Source: an uncultured Actinomycetes bacterium (GTDB taxonomy: Bacteria; Actinomycetota; Thermoleophilia; Miltoncostaeales; Miltoncostaeaceae). From it: 33,678 nucleotides of DNA. The position numbers were made by a program, and so were the translations under genes. The notes under the pieces were generated by a model. That model was not told the origin of the DNA, did no database searches, and worked only from the letters and a program-made list of their open reading frames with translations. The stretch spans positions 1 through 33,678 of the forward strand of contig CALMXK010000089.1 of NCBI GenBank assembly GCA_937871165.1, given 5' to 3'. Positions 23,367-32,201 of the stretch are shown here, piece by piece. Positions within the stretch are counted from its first letter, which is position 1, and each line of letters begins with the position of its first letter.

Positions 23367-24268
23367 GGCCGAAACGTTCCGACAACGGCGTCGGCAACCT
23401 CGCCGGTTGCCAGCCCATCCACAGCGATCTCGGTGATGCCTGGGGTCTTTCGCAGCCATGTCAGTTGGGCACGCGCAAGGCGGCGAGTGCGTGTCGCCAG
23501 TCGTGTGGCCAGATCGGCGCGGTCGAGCTCACCGGCACGCATCGCAAGCACCTCCTTGACCCCGATGATCTGCGCGGCCTCGCGCGATAGGCCCTCCGGC
23601 GCGTCGATCGCCGCCTCGATCTCCTGCACCAACCCGTCGGCGATCTCCCGCTCCACACGCGTCGCGATCAACGTATCGATGGCGGCCCGATCACGAATCA
23701 GCCCGACGATGCACGTGGGGTGGCGCGTGTTGGTCGCCCAGAGCGCATCAGACGGCTTTGCCGTGCCCCCGCTCATCGCCAGCGCAAGAGCCCGTGCGAC
23801 ACGGCGCGGGTTTGCGACGTCCACCCGGTCGGCCACGTCGCGATCGAGCTCCCGCAGACGCGCGACGGCGGCGGGTAGATCCGTCGCCGCGAGATGCTCG
23901 GCGGCGTCACGTACTGCGGCGTCCGGCTGGGGCGGGAACTCAAGATCTGCCAGGGCGGCGCGCACATAGAGCCCCGTTCCCCCACTCACGACCGGCACAC
24001 GACCGCGCGCCAGAATGTCATCGATTGCGGCATGAGCCAGCTCGGCGTACTGCGCAGCCGTACTCGACTCGTTGAGCGCGAGATCACCGACAAGGTGGTA
24101 CGGCACCTCGTCACGCTCACCCGGCCGCGGACCGTCGGCGGCAATTTCCAGGCCTCGGTATCGCTGGAACGGGTCGGCGACCACGATCTCGCCGCCAAGC
24201 GCAAGCGCTACCGCATGCGCCACCGCGCTCTTGCCGACCGCTGTCGGTCCGAGGACCGCCAGCACCAT
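23363..24268 (-). CDS. miaA: tRNA dimethylallyltransferase
   Basis: A 301-residue enzyme that adds a dimethylallyl group to N6 of A37 in tRNAs reading UNN codons; MiaB then thiolates this base. The P-loop is GPTAVGKS (7-14). The catalytic-Asp region is ADPFQRYRGLEIA (family: DSxQxYRG), then PYHLVGD, VSGGTGLYVRA, and NPRRVARALA; QLTWLRK near the C terminus matches the tRNA-contact helix. The ATG at 24268 lies 4 nt after miaB and gives the expected N terminus; an earlier in-frame start (24301) would overlap miaB. No clear ribosome site is visible, in keeping with coupling to miaB. Confidence 0.93.
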   Translation of the reverse strand: MVLAVLGPTAVGKSAVAHAVALALGGEIVVADPFQRYRGLEIAADGPRPGERDEVPYHLVGDLALNESSTAAQYAELAHAAIDDILARGRVPVVSGGTGLYVRAALADLEFPPQPDAAVRDAAEHLAATDLPAAVARLRELDRDVADRVDVANPRRVARALALAMSGGTAKPSDALWATNTRHPTCIVGLIRDRAAIDTLIATRVEREIADGLVQEIEAAIDAPEGLSREAAQIIGVKEVLAMRAGELDRADLATRLATRTRRLARAQLTWLRKTPGITEIAVDGLATGEVADAVVGTFRP

Positions 24269-24272
24269 CGGG

Positions 24273-25595
24273 CTAATGGGCGACGGTCGCGCCGACTTCA
24301 CGACCGCTCAGGGTCGTCGACGTGGAACCCTCAATGGCCACATCGACGAGATCGCCCGCCGCGGCCGTTCCGACAAAGTTCACCGTGATGTTGTGGCGCA
24401 GGCGGCCGCGCAGCTTGGAGGGATCGGTACGGGACGGACCCTCCACAAGCACCTCATGGGTGGCCCCCACGAACCGTCGAGCGCGTTCTGCGGCATTGCG
24501 TTGCACAGTCTCGATCAGACGTCCCATCCGCTCGCGCTTCTCGTCGGATGTGACGTCGTCCTCCATGGTGGTGAAGGCTTCCGTTCCCGGCCGGGGCGAG
24601 TAGATGAACGTATACGCGCCGTCGTAGCCGACCTCATCGACAAGCGACAGCGTCTCCGCGAAGTCCGCCTCGGTCTCACCCGGGAACCCGACGATGATGT
24701 CGGTGGTGAGCGACAGGTCCGGAATCGCCTCACGCAGTCGACCGACGAGATCCAGATAGCGCCCACGGTCGTAGGTTCGCCGCATCGCCTTCAGGATGCG
24801 CGTGGAGCCCGACTGGGCCGGAAGGTGCAGGTGTTCGCAGACCGCCGGGACCTCGGCCATCGCCTCGATCACGTCGCGCTTCATGTCCTTTGGGTGGGGC
24901 GAGGTGTAGCGCAAGCGGTCGATGCCAGGGATCGATCCGGCGGCGCGAAGCAGGTCGGCGAAGCCGGTCTTGTCCTCGCCGCGCAGGTCGCGCCCGTAGC
25001 TGTTGACGTTCTGGCCGAGCAACGTCACCTCGCGAACACCGTCGGCGGCCAGGCGTTCGACCTCACCGATCACATCGGGCAACAGCCGGCTGCGCTCACG
25101 GCCACGCACGCTCGGCACGATGCAGTACGAACAGACGGAGTTGCATCCCACACTGATCTGGACCCACGCCTGGTGGGGGCGCTCACGCCGACTCGGCAGC
25201 GAGGCGGCGAACTCGCCGTCGAAGTTGAATGCACCGATCGCTTCGATGCGCTCCCGGGCCACCATTTCGCCGAGCTTGGTGACCTCCCCTGGGCCGAACG
25301 CGATGTCCACGAACGGGAACTGTTCGAACACCGCCTGCTTTTGGCTCTGCGCCCAACATCCGCCGACCGCGACGATCGTGTCCGGACGTTCACGCTTGAT
25401 TCGGCGGGCATCGCCGAGGTTGCCGAAGAACCGGTCGTCGGCGCTGGCACGGATGGTGCAGGTGTTGAAGACGATGAGTTCGGCGTCCTCGCGCGAGTCG
25501 CAGCGCTCGTAGCCGATCGACTCGAGCAGTCCGCGCATACGCTCGGAATCGTGCTCGTTCATCTGGCACCCGAAGGTGGTGAGGTGGTAACGCAC
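24273..25595 (-). CDS. miaB: tRNA-2-methylthio-N6-dimethylallyladenosine synthase
   Basis: A 440-residue radical-SAM methylthiotransferase acting on i6A37 in tRNA, directly after MiaA in the same pathway. The N-terminal domain has the three cysteines of the auxiliary iron-sulfur cluster (C10, C46, C80), and the radical-SAM domain has CxxxCxxC (C151, C155, C158 in GCNSVCSYC). Further marks: GQNVNSYGRD, the SPHPKDM motif, LPAQSGSTRILKAMRR with DIIVGFPGETE, and a C-terminal TRAM domain. The start is GTG at 25595, because the family begins with YHLTTFGCQMN. It heads the miaB-miaA-amidotransferase unit and is divergent from the gene at 25648. Confidence 0.95.
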   Translation of the reverse strand: MRYHLTTFGCQMNEHDSERMRGLLESIGYERCDSREDAELIVFNTCTIRASADDRFFGNLGDARRIKRERPDTIVAVGGCWAQSQKQAVFEQFPFVDIAFGPGEVTKLGEMVARERIEAIGAFNFDGEFAASLPSRRERPHQAWVQISVGCNSVCSYCIVPSVRGRERSRLLPDVIGEVERLAADGVREVTLLGQNVNSYGRDLRGEDKTGFADLLRAAGSIPGIDRLRYTSPHPKDMKRDVIEAMAEVPAVCEHLHLPAQSGSTRILKAMRRTYDRGRYLDLVGRLREAIPDLSLTTDIIVGFPGETEADFAETLSLVDEVGYDGAYTFIYSPRPGTEAFTTMEDDVTSDEKRERMGRLIETVQRNAAERARRFVGATHEVLVEGPSRTDPSKLRGRLRHNITVNFVGTAAAGDLVDVAIEGSTSTTLSGREVGATVAH

Positions 25596-25647
25596 GTCCC
25601 GTAGTGTGCCATCCCATTGGAGATCACGACCCGACCACGGAGGATCG

Positions 25648-26037
25648 GTGTCCGAAGCACCTGTCTCACCAGCCACTGAAACCCCACCGCCGACGTACGA
25701 TTTCTCCGGGCTTCCCGCGGGGAAGGAACTGCGCGAGGGCGGCCCGCAATCCTTCCTTCAGCGCATGATGTTGCTGCTGACACTATGCATCGGGGGCCTC
25801 GCGGTCGCATTCGCCGGGTCGCTGATCGCAGCCATCGGCACACGCGAAGTCGCCAAGAATGCGGCGACGGTGGACCCGTTGTTGTCCGCCGCGCCGGTTC
25901 CCGGATTGCCGAATCTCGTGGTCATCGAGCTTGGTCATACGCTCGCCATCCTCGGAGGGCTGATCTGCGCTTCCGGAATTGGTCTGGCCGTGTGGAACGC
26001 CTTGCGTCGTTCAAACGCTGCGGACGGCGGAAAATGA
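25648..26037 (+). CDS. Small two-helix membrane protein
   Basis: A 129-residue protein with a proline-rich cytosolic start, a membrane helix (about 42-62, LLLTLCIGGLAVAFAGSLIAA), a loop of about 30 residues and a second helix (about 94-115, LGHTLAILGGLICASGIGLAV). I recognise no family. GGAGG lies 5 nt before the GTG, a strong ribosome site that decides the start. It is divergent from miaB with 52 bp between and ends 67 bp before the E1alpha gene, which has its own promoter-like element. Confidence 0.7.
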   Translation: MSEAPVSPATETPPPTYDFSGLPAGKELREGGPQSFLQRMMLLLTLCIGGLAVAFAGSLIAAIGTREVAKNAATVDPLLSAAPVPGLPNLVVIELGHTLAILGGLICASGIGLAVWNALRRSNAADGGK

Positions 26038-26093
26038 GGATGATTCGCAGGGGCCGGCGCGAGGGGTGCGTCGTTACCGGCCGAATGACAGCG

Positions 26094-26099
26094 TAAGGT
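26094..26099 (+). promoter_or_regulatory. Leaderless-type -10 element of E1alpha gene
   Basis: TAAGGT ends 5 nt before the ATG at 26105, placing the transcription start at or close to the start codon. No good -35 is seen. Confidence 0.45.
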
Positions 26100-26104
26100 T
26101 TCGC

Positions 26105-27193
26105 ATGGAAACGATGGCCACCGACCATTCGCATACCGACATCCCGTTCACGTCATTCGTGAAGTCGGACGGGTCGCTGATACGCGACCTTCCCGAGGGA
26201 ACCCCGGATCCTGAAGCGGTGATACCGCTGTACCGGGCGATGGTCCGTGCCAGGACATTCGACGCACGTGCGGTCGCGATGCACCGCACCGGCAGGCTTG
26301 GCACGTACTCCTCGATCCTTGGTCAAGAGGCTGTGGGCGTCGGTATCGCGAGTGCGATGGCGCCCGACGATGTGCTCGTCCCAAGCTACCGGGAGGTGTC
26401 GGCGCAGCTCGTTCGTGGCGTGACGCCCGTGGAGTTGTTGCTCTACTGGGGTGGAGATGAGCGCGGCAACGACTTCGCTGTGCCGCGACGTGACTTCCCG
26501 AACTGCATCACCGTCGGAGAACATCCGACGCACGCGGCAGGTGTCGCACTCGCCATGCAGATCCGCAAGGAGCCGCGGGTCGCGGTGTGCGCACTGGGCG
26601 ACGGCGGGTCATCGAAGGGCGCCTTCTACGAGGCCTTGAACATGGCGGGTGTGATGAACCTGCCGCTGGTCGTGGTGATCATCAACAACCAGTGGGCGAT
26701 CTCGGCGCCGCGGGCCATCCAGTCGGCCGCACCCACGCTGGCGCACAAGGCGCTCGGCGTCGGCATTCACGGTGAGCAGGTCGACGGAAACGATGTGGTC
26801 GCCGTCACCGACGTCGCGCTTCGTGCCATCGAGCGTGCTCGCGCCGGTGGTGGCGCGACGCTGATCGAAGCGGTGACCTACCGGCTCGGTGATCACACCA
26901 CCGTGGATGACGCCCGCCGGTACCGGCCCGACGACGAGGTCAGCGAAGCCTGGAAGCGGGAGCCGATCGCCCGCATCCGAACGTTCCTTGCCGACGCCCG
27001 GGTCTGGCAGAAGTCCGACGAGGAAGCGCTTCGCGCGAGCTCGAGCGGCGAGATCGACGGTGCAGCGGAGGAGTTCCTCGCCATCGAACCGCCCCCGGTC
27101 GAGTCGATGTTCGACTACGTGTGGGGCGAGATGCCACCCGAGTTCGCCAAGCAGCGGATGCAGGCGATGTCCGATTGGGGGCGCGATGCCTGA
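26105..27193 (+). CDS. pdhA: 2-oxoacid dehydrogenase E1 alpha subunit
   Basis: A 362-residue thiamine-diphosphate enzyme subunit. With E1beta it decarboxylates a 2-oxoacid and passes the acyl group to the lipoyl arm of E2. The thiamine motif runs from GDGGSSKGAFYEALNMAG to INNQWAIS. Other marks are GTYSSILGQEAVGVG, SYREVSAQL, YWGGDERGND and YRLGDHTTVDDARRYR, the phosphorylation-loop region. The substrate is either pyruvate or a branched-chain 2-oxoacid; the overall look fits bacterial pyruvate dehydrogenase of the alpha2beta2 type, but the two are hard to separate by eye. The start at 26105 follows a leaderless-type -10; an internal ATG at 26114 is also possible. It overlaps the E1beta gene by 8 nt. 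Confidence 0.87.
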   Translation: METMATDHSHTDIPFTSFVKSDGSLIRDLPEGTPDPEAVIPLYRAMVRARTFDARAVAMHRTGRLGTYSSILGQEAVGVGIASAMAPDDVLVPSYREVSAQLVRGVTPVELLLYWGGDERGNDFAVPRRDFPNCITVGEHPTHAAGVALAMQIRKEPRVAVCALGDGGSSKGAFYEALNMAGVMNLPLVVVIINNQWAISAPRAIQSAAPTLAHKALGVGIHGEQVDGNDVVAVTDVALRAIERARAGGGATLIEAVTYRLGDHTTVDDARRYRPDDEVSEAWKREPIARIRTFLADARVWQKSDEEALRASSSGEIDGAAEEFLAIEPPPVESMFDYVWGEMPPEFAKQRMQAMSDWGRDA

Positions 27194-28166
27194 GGCCACG
27201 ATGGTTCAGGCCATCAACCTGGCATTGGCGCACGAGATGGCCGAGGACGAGTCGGTCATCGTGTTCGGCGAAGACGTCGCGCGAAGTGGCGGAGTGTTCC
27301 GTGTGACCGACGGGCTGCAAGCGTCCTTCGGCGAGGACCGTGTCTTCGATACCCCCATCGCTGAGACGGTGCTCGTCGGTATGAGCGTGGGGATGGCGGC
27401 CGAGGGGTTGAAACCCGTCGTCGAGATTCAATTTGCGGGCTTTATGTATTCGGGCTTCGATCAGTTGATCAACCACGCCTCACGGATGCGCAACCGCACT
27501 CGTGGCAGGCTCACATGTCCGATGGTCTTGCGGACCCCGTGTTCTGGTGGGATCAAGCCGCCGGAACATCACTCGGACAGTCCGGAGGGGTTGCTCGCCG
27601 GTATTCCAGGGCTCGTGACCGTGGTGCCGTCGTCGCCTGCGAAGGCGTACGGACTGCTGCTGGCGGCGATTCGTCATCCCGATCCGGTGGTGTTCCTCGA
27701 GCCGGCCCGGCTGTACCGCTCCATCCGTGAGGACGTCGACACCGACGGTGTTGCGCTGCCCTTGGGCATGTCGTTCGTGGAGCGCGAAGGGACCGATCTG
27801 ACGATCGTTGCCTGGGGCACGATGGTCGGCGAGTCGCTGCTTGCCGCTGACGATCTCGCAAGCGAAGGGATCTCGGCAACAGTGATCGATGTGGCGACAA
27901 TCAGCCCGCTCGACATGAGCACGATCCTCGATTCGGTGGCCCAGACGGGGCGCTGCGTGATCGCCCACGAGGCGGCACGACAAGGGGGCTTCGGTGCGGA
28001 GATCGCCGCCCGCCTTGCGGAGGAGGGGCTCACGTCACTGCTCGCCCCGGTGGCCCGGGCAACCGGCTACGACACGATCTTTCCGCTTGCCCGCCTCGAA
28101 GGGCAGTACATGCCGAACCATCGCCGTGTCGTCGCGGCGGCACATCGCGTCCTGGAGTACTCGTGA
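27186..28166 (+). CDS. pdhB: 2-oxoacid dehydrogenase E1 beta subunit
   Basis: A 326-residue transketolase-like partner of E1alpha. The pyrimidine-binding domain shows GEDVARSGGVFRVTDGL, FDTPIAE with the catalytic glutamate and VEIQFAGFMYSGFDQLINHASRMRNR; the C-terminal transketolase domain shows LTIVAWGTMVGESLLAADDL and TISPLDM. The conserved P-CSGGIKPPEHHS segment is present. The start ATG at 27186 lies inside the end of E1alpha, after a G-rich ribosome site. The stop overlaps E2 as GTGA. The substrate uncertainty is the same as for E1alpha. Confidence 0.9.
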   Translation: MPEATMVQAINLALAHEMAEDESVIVFGEDVARSGGVFRVTDGLQASFGEDRVFDTPIAETVLVGMSVGMAAEGLKPVVEIQFAGFMYSGFDQLINHASRMRNRTRGRLTCPMVLRTPCSGGIKPPEHHSDSPEGLLAGIPGLVTVVPSSPAKAYGLLLAAIRHPDPVVFLEPARLYRSIREDVDTDGVALPLGMSFVEREGTDLTIVAWGTMVGESLLAADDLASEGISATVIDVATISPLDMSTILDSVAQTGRCVIAHEAARQGGFGAEIAARLAEEGLTSLLAPVARATGYDTIFPLARLEGQYMPNHRRVVAAAHRVLEYS

Positions 28167-29284
28167 GAACGTTTTCGCTGCCCGATCTCGGTGAGGGACT
28201 CGACAAGGCCGAGATCGTGACCTGGTACGTCGCAGTCGGCGATGTCGTCGTCGCTGATCAGCCACTTGTCGCCGTTGAGACGGACAAGGCGGTGATGGAG
28301 ATCCCGGCCCCGTGGAGCGGGCAGGTTGCGAAGCTGTACGGCGAGGTGGGCGCGATCATCGACACCGGGTCGCCACTTGTGGACATCGGTGAGGCCTCCG
28401 GCGAGACGACCTTCACCGGCATCGTCGGCTCGCAAGACGACGCTCCGGCGGCGCCCGCCCCCACTCCCGCCCGCAAGCCACCGCCGGGCGATCGCACGAT
28501 TGTTCAGGCCTCACCCGCCGTGCGGGCACTCGCGAAGCGGCTCGGTGTCGAACTGGCCGGCGTTGTCGCAACCGGTCCGGGCAGCTTGGTGACCGCACGC
28601 GACGTCGAACGCGCGGCGAAGCCCCATGCCGCGGGCGACCATGCCCACAGCGGCTACGAGCCGCTGCGCGGCTTCCGGCGCTCCATGGCCGAGCATATGA
28701 CGCGATCGGGTGCGGAAGTCGTGTCCGCGACGCTCATGGACGAGGTCGATGTGGAGGCGTGGGTCCCCGGGACCGATGCGACTGTCCGTCTGATCCGCGC
28801 GCTCATCGTGGCGTGCAAGGCGGAGCCGGCGCTGAACGCCTGGTTGCAGGCAGGCGCCGAGGGACGTCGCGTGCATGACCACGTCGACCTTGGGATCGCC
28901 GTCGACACCCATGACGGCTTGTTCGTCCCGGTGATCCGTCGAGTGGATCAGTTGGAGGGCAGCGCCGTGCGCGCGCGGATGGATGAGTTGATCGCCCAGG
29001 TGAAGGACCGCTCCATTGCCCCTGAAGATCTTCGTGGTGCGACGATCACCTTGTCGAACTTCGGGTCGCTCGGCGGTACTCACGCGATGCTTGTGGTCGT
29101 TCCGCCGCAGGTCGCGATTTTGGGTGCGGGGCGTGCCAAACCGCGTGTCGTGGCGGTGGACGGTGAGATCGTCATTCACCGAATCTTGCCGCTGTCGCTG
29201 ACGGTCGATCACCGTGCCGTCGTCGGCGGTGAAGCAGCCAGGTTCATGGCGGCGGCGGTCGCCGACCTGGAACTCGCGGAGTAG
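28163..29284 (+). CDS. pdhC: Dihydrolipoamide acyltransferase (E2)
   Basis: A 373-residue E2 core subunit that moves the acyl group from E1 to coenzyme A. Domains: one lipoyl domain (1-75) with the lipoylated K42 in VETDKAVMEI; a proline-rich linker (about 93-107); a subunit-binding domain (about 112-150, ASPAVRALAKRLGVEL); and the catalytic domain. The active-site histidine is H350 in DHRAVVGG, but the aspartate usual four residues on (HxxxDG) is V354. Some actinobacterial E2 proteins also depart from Asp here. The GTG start overlaps the E1beta stop. No E3 (lipoamide dehydrogenase) gene is in the window. Confidence 0.9.
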   Translation: MRTFSLPDLGEGLDKAEIVTWYVAVGDVVVADQPLVAVETDKAVMEIPAPWSGQVAKLYGEVGAIIDTGSPLVDIGEASGETTFTGIVGSQDDAPAAPAPTPARKPPPGDRTIVQASPAVRALAKRLGVELAGVVATGPGSLVTARDVERAAKPHAAGDHAHSGYEPLRGFRRSMAEHMTRSGAEVVSATLMDEVDVEAWVPGTDATVRLIRALIVACKAEPALNAWLQAGAEGRRVHDHVDLGIAVDTHDGLFVPVIRRVDQLEGSAVRARMDELIAQVKDRSIAPEDLRGATITLSNFGSLGGTHAMLVVVPPQVAILGAGRAKPRVVAVDGEIVIHRILPLSLTVDHRAVVGGEAARFMAAAVADLELAE

Positions 29285-29308
29285 ACGTGTCGGCCCCCAC
29301 GCGTGCGG

Positions 29309-29314
29309 TAGGTT
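29309..29314 (+). promoter_or_regulatory. Leaderless-type -10 element of lysE-like gene
   Basis: TAGGTT ends 7 nt before the GTG start at 29322, so the mRNA should be leaderless. No -35 match is visible. It would uncouple the exporter from the dehydrogenase genes, which end 37 bp upstream. Confidence 0.5.
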
Positions 29315-29321
29315 CTGACGC

Positions 29322-29930
29322 GTGAGCTCAGCGTTTCTCATCACGACGTTCGTGATCGTCGCGACGCCCGGCACCGGCGTGATCTACACCCTGGGTGCGG
29401 CCCTCGGCCGTGGGCATCGGGCGGCGGTCGTGGCGGCCTTGGGTTGCACGCTGGGAACGCTGCCCCACCTCGTGGCGGCGATCACCGGACTCGCTGCGGT
29501 TCTCCATGCGAGCGGCGTCGCGTTTGCCGTGTTGAAGTACGTCGGTGTTGCGTACCTGCTGTACATGGCCTTCACGATGTTTCGCTCAGGCGGCGGCATC
29601 GCACTGGACGCGTCCCGACCCCGATCGGACCTGCGGGTCATCGGCGACGGCGTGCTCGTGAATCTGCTGAATCCGAAGCTCACGCTCTTCTTCTTCGCCT
29701 TCCTTCCACAGTTCGTGGCGGCTGACGGGTCGGCCACGCTTCAGATGCTGCGACTCAGTGCGGTGTTCGTGGCAGTCACGTTCGTCGTGTTCGTGGCGTA
29801 CGGGCTGCTGGCCGCCACGGTCCGTGAGCACGTCCTTCGCAGGGAACGTGTGATGACGTGGGTCAGCCGCGTGTTCGGCGCGACGCTTGCAGCGCTTGCC
29901 GGGAAGCTGGCGTTCGCGTCGCGTTCGTAG
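29322..29930 (+). CDS. LysE/RhtB family exporter
   Basis: A 202-residue membrane protein with about six helices, the size and shape of LysE/RhtB amino-acid and metabolite exporters. Marks: VATPGTGVIYTLGAALGRGHRAA (family PGP...G), VLKYVGVAYLLYMAFTMFRS, and NLLNPKLTLFFFAFLPQFV. The substrate cannot be told from sequence. The start is GTG at 29322, directly after a leaderless-type -10 and without a ribosome site. It follows the E2 gene on the same strand, but the promoter-like element suggests its own transcript. Confidence 0.88.
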   Translation: MSSAFLITTFVIVATPGTGVIYTLGAALGRGHRAAVVAALGCTLGTLPHLVAAITGLAAVLHASGVAFAVLKYVGVAYLLYMAFTMFRSGGGIALDASRPRSDLRVIGDGVLVNLLNPKLTLFFFAFLPQFVAADGSATLQMLRLSAVFVAVTFVVFVAYGLLAATVREHVLRRERVMTWVSRVFGATLAALAGKLAFASRS

Positions 29931-29968
29931 CAGTGGCGGCTGCGCTGCGTGCAGCGTCGTGTGGTCAC

Positions 29969-29997
29969 TTGTCGTGGCGTCCCGTCTGACGTAGGCT
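29969..29997 (+). promoter_or_regulatory. Promoter of the gene at 30004
   Basis: TTGTCG (29969-29974) and TAGGCT (29992-29997) are 17 nt apart. The -10 ends 6 nt before the ATG at 30004, which predicts a leaderless mRNA. It is the clearest leaderless-type promoter in the window. Confidence 0.6.
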
Positions 29998-30003
29998 TCA
30001 ACG

Positions 30004-30285
30004 ATGGCGACAGTCGTGGAACATCGGACAACCCGGGGTCGGTACGTGGTGCTTGGTGCTTCGTACACCATGTGGAAGTCGGCCAGAGCCAGCCGTATCC
30101 TGGGCGATCTGTTTCCTGTTGAGGAGGAAGGGACCATCAAGGCTGTTGCCGTGTGCGACGCGTCCGGCGATCTTCACTACTTCTCGTCGGAACTGCTCAA
30201 GGTGATCAGCGTGGATGGGGTTGACGTGAGCGAGATCCTCGCCGCCGTTGACGGATCGTCGACCGCCGCAGTGCACGACTCATAA
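30004..30285 (+). CDS. Small conserved-looking protein, unknown
   Basis: A 93-residue soluble protein with no membrane segment and no family I recognise. It reads as mixed alpha/beta: strands around GRYVVLGASYTMW and TIKAVAVCDASGDLHYF, and a C-terminal helix VDVSEILAAV. It has a good leaderless-type promoter, normal codon use and a start where the promoter predicts, so I take it as real. It stands alone and converges on recA, with a terminator between that serves both. Confidence 0.6.
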   Translation: MATVVEHRTTRGRYVVLGASYTMWKSARASRILGDLFPVEEEGTIKAVAVCDASGDLHYFSSELLKVISVDGVDVSEILAAVDGSSTAAVHDS

Positions 30286-30398
30286 GGAACGGGCGTCGAT
30301 TACCGCAGTGCGTGAAGCGCGATGCGGATGGCTCGTACCGGCCGGCGCCACCCAAGAAACAGCTCGTGTCGACCGTCGCGCCGACTGTCGAAAATGCA

Positions 30399-30437
30399 CA
30401 TGGCCCCGCGGAGCGTGTCTCACGGGGCCATGATTTT
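30399..30437. terminator. Bidirectional terminator
   Basis: A perfect 10-bp stem (CATGGCCCCG / CGGGGCCATG) with a 14-nt loop. ATTTT follows on the plus strand; on the minus strand the stem is followed by TGCATTTT. It lies between the convergent gene at 30004 and recA and probably ends transcripts from both sides. Confidence 0.8.
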
Positions 30438-30541
30438 GCATCACATTATTGGTGGACCAAGGCTGTATGAAACGGCGCGGTTCCAAGAACAGTGCTCGTC
30501 CCGACAGCCTGAGGGCGTCGCTCCCCTGGGTCCTCCGGGCG

Positions 30542-31603
30542 TCAGCCCTTGAGCGCCTCCTCGGCCTCGGCGATCACCTCGTCGATGGTGTCGTCACGGA
30601 TGATCACGCGGTTTTCGGCTCCGACACCGTGGTGGGCACGGATCCGCACTTCGATCTCGTCGGCGATGTCGGTGTGCTCACGCAGGAACGACCTGGCGGC
30701 GTTCTTGCCCTGACCAAGGCGTTCCTCGCCGAAGGAGAAGTACGCACCGCTCTTGGTGATGATGCCCGCCTCGACACCGAGGTCGATGAGGTTGCCCTCG
30801 TGTGAGATGCCCTCGCCGTAGATGATGTCGAACTCCGCCTGGCGAAACGGTGCGGCGGTCTTGTTCTTGACGACCTTGACACGGGCCCGGTTACCGATCG
30901 CCTCGCTGCCCTCCTTGAGCGTCTCGATGCGGCGGATATCCAGACGAACCGATGCGTAGAACTTGAGGGCGCGACCACCAGGCGTGGTCTCGGGCGAGCC
31001 GAACATCACGCCGATCTTCTCGCGCAGCTGGTTGGTGAAGATGCAGATGGTGCCGGCGCGGTTCAGCGTACCCGCGAGCTTGCGAAGTGCCTGCGACATG
31101 AGACGTGCCTGCAGACCGACATGGGTGTCACCCATCTCGCCTTCGATTTCAGCCTTGGGCACGAGCGCCGCGACCGAGTCGATGGCGACGACGTCGAGTG
31201 CGCCGGAACGGATCAGCAGATCGGCGATCTCGAGCGCCTGCTCGCCGTTGTCCGGCTGGGAGACGAGGAGCTCGTCGATGTTGACGCCGATACGGCGCGC
31301 GTAGGCCGGGTCCATGGAGTGCTCTGCGTCGATGAACGCCGCCGTGCCGCCGCGCTTCTGGGCCTCGGCGATGAGGTGGTAGATCATCGTCGTCTTACCC
31401 GAGCTCTCAGGGCCGTAGATCTCGACGATGCGTCCGCGCGGAAGTCCGCCGATGCCGAGCGCCACGTCAAGCGACAGCGCGCCCGTCGGGATCGCATTGA
31501 CATCGACCTGCGCACCCTCGTCCCCCATCCGCATGATGGAACCCTTGCCGAACTGCTTCTCAATCTGTGAGAGCGCTGATCCAAGTGCCTGGGACTTGTC
31601 CAT
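30542..31603 (-). CDS. recA: Recombinase RecA
   Basis: A 353-residue RecA, normal length, with no intein. It forms filaments on single-stranded DNA for strand exchange and triggers LexA self-cleavage in the SOS response. Marks: Walker [10 protein letters not shown], the DNA loops after [10 protein letters not shown] and [20 protein letters not shown], the [20 protein letters not shown] stretch, and the C-terminal basic region followed by a short acidic end. AGGAAG lies 7 nt before the ATG. It starts 4 bp after thpR, but a promoter with a LexA box lies inside thpR, so recA has its own damage-inducible transcript. No recX follows; the next gene is convergent. Confidence 0.98.
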   Translation of the reverse strand: MDKSQALGSALSQIEKQFGKGSIMRMGDEGAQVDVNAIPTGALSLDVALGIGGLPRGRIVEIYGPESSGKTTMIYHLIAEAQKRGGTAAFIDAEHSMDPAYARRIGVNIDELLVSQPDNGEQALEIADLLIRSGALDVVAIDSVAALVPKAEIEGEMGDTHVGLQARLMSQALRKLAGTLNRAGTICIFTNQLREKIGVMFGSPETTPGGRALKFYASVRLDIRRIETLKEGSEAIGNRARVKVVKNKTAAPFRQAEFDIIYGEGISHEGNLIDLGVEAGIITKSGAYFSFGEERLGQGKNAARSFLREHTDIADEIEVRIRAHHGVGAENRVIIRDDTIDEVIAEAEEALKG

Positions 31604-31607
31604 GGTG

Positions 31608-32195
31608 CTACTTCCTTTCGCCTTGCGAATCGAGCGGAACCGTCATGAGCGCGTGATAGCGTCGGGGTCCGCTCGATGAGATGTACGAATCATAGAGCGT
31701 GATGCGGTGGAATGCGAACACATGTTCGCCCCGCGAGTTCGGAAACCTTCTCACGTGGCTCGGACGGCTCAATCTGGCGAGCGTCACATGCGGCCAAAAT
31801 GCCTCCCGCATGGCGATCACGGTGCCGGTGGTGTCGGTGACGGTCTGTGCGAGCCTGCCGGCCAAGGCGGCCACCCGGCCGTCGGGATCGGCGTATTCGG
31901 CGGCGATCACCCGCGCTCGCTGCATCGACGGTCGGACACCGACTCCCGCCAAATGCGTGTCGACCGGCGCTCCGCGCATGGTGTCGAACAAGGCCGGGAT
32001 CATCCGGTCGAGATGGACCGGCGCCACCTCGCCGATGAACAGCACGGTGGCATGCAGGTTGTCCGGCGCGATCGGACGTGCCCAACGCTCTTGCAACGCG
32101 ATGGACCCGGCGAGGTGGCTCAGGTGCTCCCTGGTCTCCTCAGGCAGGTCATAAGCGATGAACAGGCGGTGCGCCTGGCCGGGCCGAGTGAACAT
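31608..32195 (-). CDS. thpR: RNA 2',3'-cyclic phosphodiesterase
   Basis: A 195-residue member of the 2H phosphoesterase (LigT/ThpR) family, long called 2'-5' RNA ligase; it opens 2',3'-cyclic phosphates on RNA ends. The two catalytic HxTx motifs are present as [10 protein letters not shown] and WPHVTLARL, about 80 residues apart as usual. The family N terminus [16 protein letters not shown] is intact. A leaderless-type promoter ends 6 nt before the ATG. The 3' end of the gene contains the recA promoter and LexA box, so the final residues share sequence with a regulatory site. Confidence 0.9.
   Translation of the reverse strand: MFTRPGQAHRLFIAYDLPEETREHLSHLAGSIALQERWARPIAPDNLHATVLFIGEVAPVHLDRMIPALFDTMRGAPVDTHLAGVGVRPSMQRARVIAAEYADPDGRVAALAGRLAQTVTDTTGTVIAMREAFWPHVTLARLSRPSHVRRFPNSRGEHVFAFHRITLYDSYISSSGPRRYHALMTVPLDSQGERK
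31689..31718 (-). promoter_or_regulatory. recA promoter inside thpR
   Basis: On the minus strand TTCGCA (31713-31718) and TATGAT (31689-31694) are 18 nt apart. The -35 overlaps the LexA box. Transcription would start near 31682, giving recA a leader of about 80 nt. Confidence 0.65.
31715..31728 (-). promoter_or_regulatory. LexA (SOS) box of recA
   Basis: On the minus strand the sequence is CGAACATGTGTTCG, a full match to the Gram-positive LexA consensus and identical to the box at 9830-9843. It overlaps the -35 of the recA promoter, 112 bp before the recA start, and lies inside the thpR coding region. Confidence 0.88.
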
Positions 32196-32201
32196 GCAGC
32201 G

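Noticed and set aside
30542..31603. Intein in RecA
   Set aside because: RecA is 353 residues with continuous motifs.
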